Position numbers and translations under genes: made by a program
Shown: positions 61,143 to 64,000 of the stretch, piece after piece
How positions within the stretch are numbered: the stretch's first letter is position 1
Layout: each line of letters begins with the position of its first letter
Assembly (NCBI GenBank): GCA_002500745.1
Contig: DLST01000017.1
Span: forward strand, 186,001 to 250,000
DNA from: Sphingobacterium sp. UBA7855
GTDB taxonomy: Bacteria; Bacteroidota; Bacteroidia; Sphingobacteriales; Sphingobacteriaceae
Direction of reading: 5' to 3'
Length of the DNA stretch: 64,000 bases
The notes under the pieces: generated by a model
The model's database searches: none
Told to the model about the DNA's origin: nothing
The model's input: only the letters and a program-made list of their open reading frames with translations

Positions 61143-62252
61143 ATGGAAAGAAAAGATCAGTATGTTAACATTCCCGCTGAGATAAAGACGCAACTTCCGA
61201 TATTTCAAGTATTGGGCGATCATCTGCCTGCACAGCTACAATCTCCAGAAGCAAAAAAGACTGCATCAAAAGTTTTCTTTTGGGCGCTTTTACTTGGCGG
61301 AGCCTTTGCATTTTTCAAATATTTACCGATTATGCTGGAATATGCCGGAAAAAGTATACTTTTTGTGATATTCAGTATTATCCTGATTACCTTATTATTG
61401 CTAGCGCCAAAGATCATTTCGCTATTGCACCGATTGGGAACCGTCCTACTATTTAAAGGTGAAAAATCCATCATTAGAAATAACCCAATAGAAACCTTAC
61501 AATTGCTGTCAAGAGATGCAAAAGACACGCTGAAACGAGTAAAGGAAAAAATTAGCAATGTCGATGGAGTCCGCATTGATATGATTCAAAGTGGTGAAAC
61601 AGCACAAAAGACTGCGGAAGAAAAATATACGTATGCCAAACGTTTTACAGCGGAAGCAGCTAATCTCGACGAAAAATCGAAAGAAGAAGCCAGTAAAAAT
61701 AACGCAGAAAAAGCAAATGCTTATGCCAGAGATGCTAAGGAAACGCGTACTAAAGCCTTTCTATTGGGAAAAGAAGGAGAATCAGAAGAGCAAAATGCGC
61801 GTAGCTATGTCCAATATGCCAATCAGTTTGCTAAAGTATTGGAAGTACTCAAAGACAATGAAAGTGCCGCCCGAATTTATGTTAGCACCTTAGATAGCAG
61901 CATTTCCATCATTTCGAAGAAGCTAGAAGCGACCCAAAAAATGAAGAATGCCACCGACGGCCTTGCTGATGTGTTCAATATCAAAGATGGCTGGGCATTT
62001 CAAGAGGCCATGAATGCCGCAACAGGTGCCATTAGCCAAAATATAGCCTCTATCCGGTCCAATTTGGATTTCCTGGATCAAAACAACAACATCACTGTCG
62101 GTGGAGCGCCAACGCAGGGTGAATTAGAAGAATTCATCCGCAAAGTAGACGAGCGCAATCTGAAGGTTTTGAATGTAACGCAGATGACAGACGCTAGCTA
62201 TGAGCTCAAGCCCGAAGAGAAAGTGGATAAAGGATTTACATTACTTGATTAA
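61143..62252 (+). CDS. Unknown membrane protein with long coiled coil, second gene of operon
   Basis: 369 residues. Two closely spaced transmembrane helices (about 43-63, VFFWALLLGGAFAFFKYL, and 69-90, SILFVIFSIILITLLLLAP) form a hairpin near the N terminus. The rest is largely helical and rich in Ala/Lys/Glu (about 120-290), then a C-terminal region with NITVGGAPTQGELEEFIRKVDERNL. A short exposed N terminus and a large cytoplasmic helical part are inferred. The arrangement recalls PspA-like or flotillin-like envelope scaffolds, but I see no direct family match. Confidence 0.75.
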   Translation: MERKDQYVNIPAEIKTQLPIFQVLGDHLPAQLQSPEAKKTASKVFFWALLLGGAFAFFKYLPIMLEYAGKSILFVIFSIILITLLLLAPKIISLLHRLGTVLLFKGEKSIIRNNPIETLQLLSRDAKDTLKRVKEKISNVDGVRIDMIQSGETAQKTAEEKYTYAKRFTAEAANLDEKSKEEASKNNAEKANAYARDAKETRTKAFLLGKEGESEEQNARSYVQYANQFAKVLEVLKDNESAARIYVSTLDSSISIISKKLEATQKMKNATDGLADVFNIKDGWAFQEAMNAATGAISQNIASIRSNLDFLDQNNNITVGGAPTQGELEEFIRKVDERNLKVLNVTQMTDASYELKPEEKVDKGFTLLD

Positions 62253-62278
62253 CTATAAAATTATATTACTTCAACATT

Positions 62279-63271
62279 ATGGAAGAAAGATCAACATGGG
62301 CAAGATTAAGATGGCCTATTAAAGCAATTATTATTGCCTTACCTATTTTGGCAATCGGTTACTGGGCAATGCAATCGGGCAAATTTGATGCTAACCCTAC
62401 TGTACAAACAGACTCAACTAGTCACAAAAATGCGGATTCAAACCACTCATCGGGCTCGAAAGACACTCGATCATTCAACTATCAACCTGAAAAGCCTGTT
62501 GACGGTGAATACAAAGGAGTGGTTGAAGTGGGCGCCTCTGGGTTCAATTCCTTCGTCGTCAATATGGATAAAGAGAATCGTTGGGAAATCGTTTCCAAAG
62601 ATTTTGGAAAATCTTTTGCTTATGAAGGATTGGCAAATACCGAAGATATTCGCAAAGGATTAAAAGACTATATCGGCATGATGCTGGATAAAGGTGTTAA
62701 ATCGAAAAATATACATTTCGTCATTAGCTCTGGAGCGCAAAAGGAACCCAAAACAACTATCATTAGCAGCGAACTTAGAAAAATGGGCTTTGTGGTCAAC
62801 TTGGTTACAGCAGAGCAAGAAGGAAAGCTTGCATTAAAATCGGTCCTTCCAAAAGCATATGAAGACAATGCATTTGTTGTTGACATCGGGTCTGGTAATA
62901 CAAAAATTTCATGGATCGATGGCGATACAAAATCTGTAGAAGCACCCGGCGCAAAGTACTATGAGAAAGATCTCAAAGATGATGCTGTCTATGCAGAAGT
63001 AAAAAAATTAGGCGAAAAGATTCCGGAAAATAAAAGAGAAGTTTGTTTTATCATCGGTGGCGTTCCATTTGAACTTGCGTCGCAAACGCGCCAAGGTGAA
63101 GAACGTTTTACCGTTTTGAATGACCCAGCTTCCTACAACACTGATAAAATAAAAACAAAAAGCGGTGTTAACATTTATAAAGCAATTAAAGATGCGACCA
63201 ACTGCGATACCTTTGTTTTTGATTGGGACGCCAACTTTACCATTGGATTTCTACTATCGTTAAACAAATAG
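62279..63271 (+). CDS. Membrane-anchored Ppx/GppA-like ASKHA-fold protein, third gene of operon
   Basis: 330 residues: one N-terminal transmembrane helix (about 13-31), a Ser/His/Asn-rich linker (about 35-75), then an ASKHA-fold nucleotide-binding domain: phosphate-1 EVGASGFNSFVV (83-94), TAEQEGKLAL (177-186) matching the catalytic-Glu segment of exopolyphosphatase (SGEEEARL-like), phosphate-2 VVDIGSGNTKI (200-210) and adenosine-like FIIGGVPF (257-264). The usual Asp of phosphate-1 is Glu here. Ppx/GppA enzymes hydrolyse polyphosphate or pppGpp; here the domain is presumably on the periplasmic or cytoplasmic side of one helix, which is unusual. Function unknown. Confidence 0.75.
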   Translation: MEERSTWARLRWPIKAIIIALPILAIGYWAMQSGKFDANPTVQTDSTSHKNADSNHSSGSKDTRSFNYQPEKPVDGEYKGVVEVGASGFNSFVVNMDKENRWEIVSKDFGKSFAYEGLANTEDIRKGLKDYIGMMLDKGVKSKNIHFVISSGAQKEPKTTIISSELRKMGFVVNLVTAEQEGKLALKSVLPKAYEDNAFVVDIGSGNTKISWIDGDTKSVEAPGAKYYEKDLKDDAVYAEVKKLGEKIPENKREVCFIIGGVPFELASQTRQGEERFTVLNDPASYNTDKIKTKSGVNIYKAIKDATNCDTFVFDWDANFTIGFLLSLNK

Positions 63272-63288
63272 GCACCTTTTAGCCTATA

Positions 63289-63327
63289 AAAAAACGCTGT
63301 TCTCAAACTAAGAGAACAGCGTTTTTT
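63289..63327. terminator. Bidirectional terminator at end of three-gene operon
   Basis: Perfect 16-bp stem, 63289-63304 with 63312-63327 (core AACGCTGTTCTC / GAGAACAGCGTT), flanked by A-run and T-run; also ends the convergent gene. Confidence 0.9.
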
Positions 63328-63342
63328 ATATAACCTTTTTTG

Positions 63343-64000
63343 TCATCCCATAAAACTCAAGAGATACAAAACAATAATGATCGCCAATACCAAAAAAGCG
63401 ATTTTCCAAAAGCTATAAGGTCGTTGCCCGTACACTTTACCATTAAATGCATTAACCATGATCTGATAACTCTTTCCTTTGTATTGATAAGCAGATAACC
63501 AAACGGGCAAAAGAATATATTTCAATTTAATGGATTTAAAATCACTATCAATGGAATCGATATCCTGCGTATCGCCACCGATGTCATTCTCAACCTGTCG
63601 CTCGATTTCCCGGTCCATAATCGCTCGGGCAGTTGTTGCCGCTTTCACATGACCTACACTGAAAGTTTCTGCGATAAAACCACTCAGATACTGCTCATTG
63701 AAAGGTTTTAGATAGCCCAAATTCCACGGCCCGATCTTTTCGGAAAACTTTTCCGGAAGGGAGGTTGATCCAGAAATAACAATATCCTTAAATTGGCTAT
63801 AAATAGTACCTGAAGTTGGATACCAGTTGGTTCGTCTTTCTTCGTACTCTTCTGTTTCGCCATCCGAATTACGCCTCGTCCTTGTCACATAATAATACTC
63901 ACCACGCGAGCCGATGTAATCAGAATTCACCTCTGCATCATAGGACCAAAAAGGAATATATACCCCCTTTAAACGGTCATTCCTAGCGTTAAAAATCCGC
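63343..64000 (-). CDS. 3' part of a membrane protein gene, 5' end outside window
   Basis: The frame is open to the right edge; the visible part covers the C-terminal ~219 residues. It begins RLKGVYIPFWSYDAEMNSDY, continues with YIGSRGEYYYV, a region with the IGGDTQDIDSI block, KYILLPVWLSAYQYKGKSY and a final transmembrane helix (ILPVWL..., IAFLVLAIIIVLYLLSFM). These motifs match a widespread family, often with an N-terminal zinc ribbon and sometimes mis-named primosomal protein N'-like; I know no tested function. The zinc ribbon would lie beyond the window. Its neighbourhood with the three-gene operon may be meaningful. Confidence 0.75.
   Translation of the reverse strand, partial: RIFNARNDRLKGVYIPFWSYDAEVNSDYIGSRGEYYYVTRTRRNSDGETEEYEERRTNWYPTSGTIYSQFKDIVISGSTSLPEKFSEKIGPWNLGYLKPFNEQYLSGFIAETFSVGHVKAATTARAIMDREIERQVENDIGGDTQDIDSIDSDFKSIKLKYILLPVWLSAYQYKGKSYQIMVNAFNGKVYGQRPYSFWKIAFLVLAIIIVLYLLSFMG

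Overview
The window looks like chromosomal DNA of a Bacteroidota member, most likely a Sphingobacteriaceae such as Sphingobacterium. The evidence is AT-rich intergenic DNA, repeated -33 TTTG / -7 TAnnTTTG promoters, few Shine-Dalgarno sequences, tRNA genes without an encoded CCA, and typical families (START-like protein, DUF4476, DUF4292, outer-membrane beta-barrel receptor, AtpZ plus a long AtpB). Assignment to genus is inference. No insertion sequence, prophage, CRISPR array, rRNA or obvious defence island was seen; most of the window is housekeeping core genome.

Layout. 1-5000: end of a META-domain protein, an acyl-CoA dehydrogenase, a 22-bp tandem repeat, two tandem small lipoproteins with 7-residue repeats that share an unusual promoter-like element, purB and an Nfu-type Fe-S protein. 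5000-13700: split transketolase, an ECF sigma factor followed by a repeat-containing anti-sigma-like membrane protein and a small periplasmic protein, a class III aminotransferase, a Tat-exported SGNH hydrolase, a fosmidomycin-resistance-type MFS pump and RlmI. 13800-18980: the threonine operon thrA-thrB-thrC on the minus strand, preceded by a leader peptide rich in Thr and Ile codons and a 14-bp terminator hairpin, which reads as a classical attenuator. 19000-26400: NlpC/P60 protein, PyrR-like phosphoribosyltransferase, MltD-like transglycosylase, TatA, an EnvC-like protein, a DUF4292 lipoprotein and a TPR protein. 26500-29370: rplM-rpsI-rpsB and tsf, with two clear Shine-Dalgarno sequences.

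29400-40600: dienoyl-CoA-reductase-like SDR, AraC regulator, acidic protein, ABC transporter pair, two identical tRNA-Met(CAT) genes each with its own promoter, START-like protein, LptF/G permease with a folded leader, ribBA, a DCC thioredoxin-like protein and an aldehyde dehydrogenase. 40600-51200: DUF4476 protein, hemJ, a minus-strand run of histidine kinase, response regulator, TPR protein and hemE, a HAD phosphatase, a DUF1080 protein, a TonB-dependent-type receptor, clpS and a FabH-like synthase. 51250-57240: ATP synthase operon atpZ-(orf)-atpB-atpE-atpF-atpH-atpA-atpG without beta and epsilon genes. 57240-64000: PIF1-like helicase, a cupin, a three-gene operon of unknown function (two coiled-coil proteins and a membrane-anchored Ppx/GppA-like ASKHA protein), and the 3' part of a convergent membrane protein gene.

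The two most interesting observations are the threonine attenuator and the uncharacterised three-gene operon at the right end. Others are the sixfold FxxPxxY repeat in the anti-sigma-like protein and the promoter element shared by the two heptad lipoproteins.
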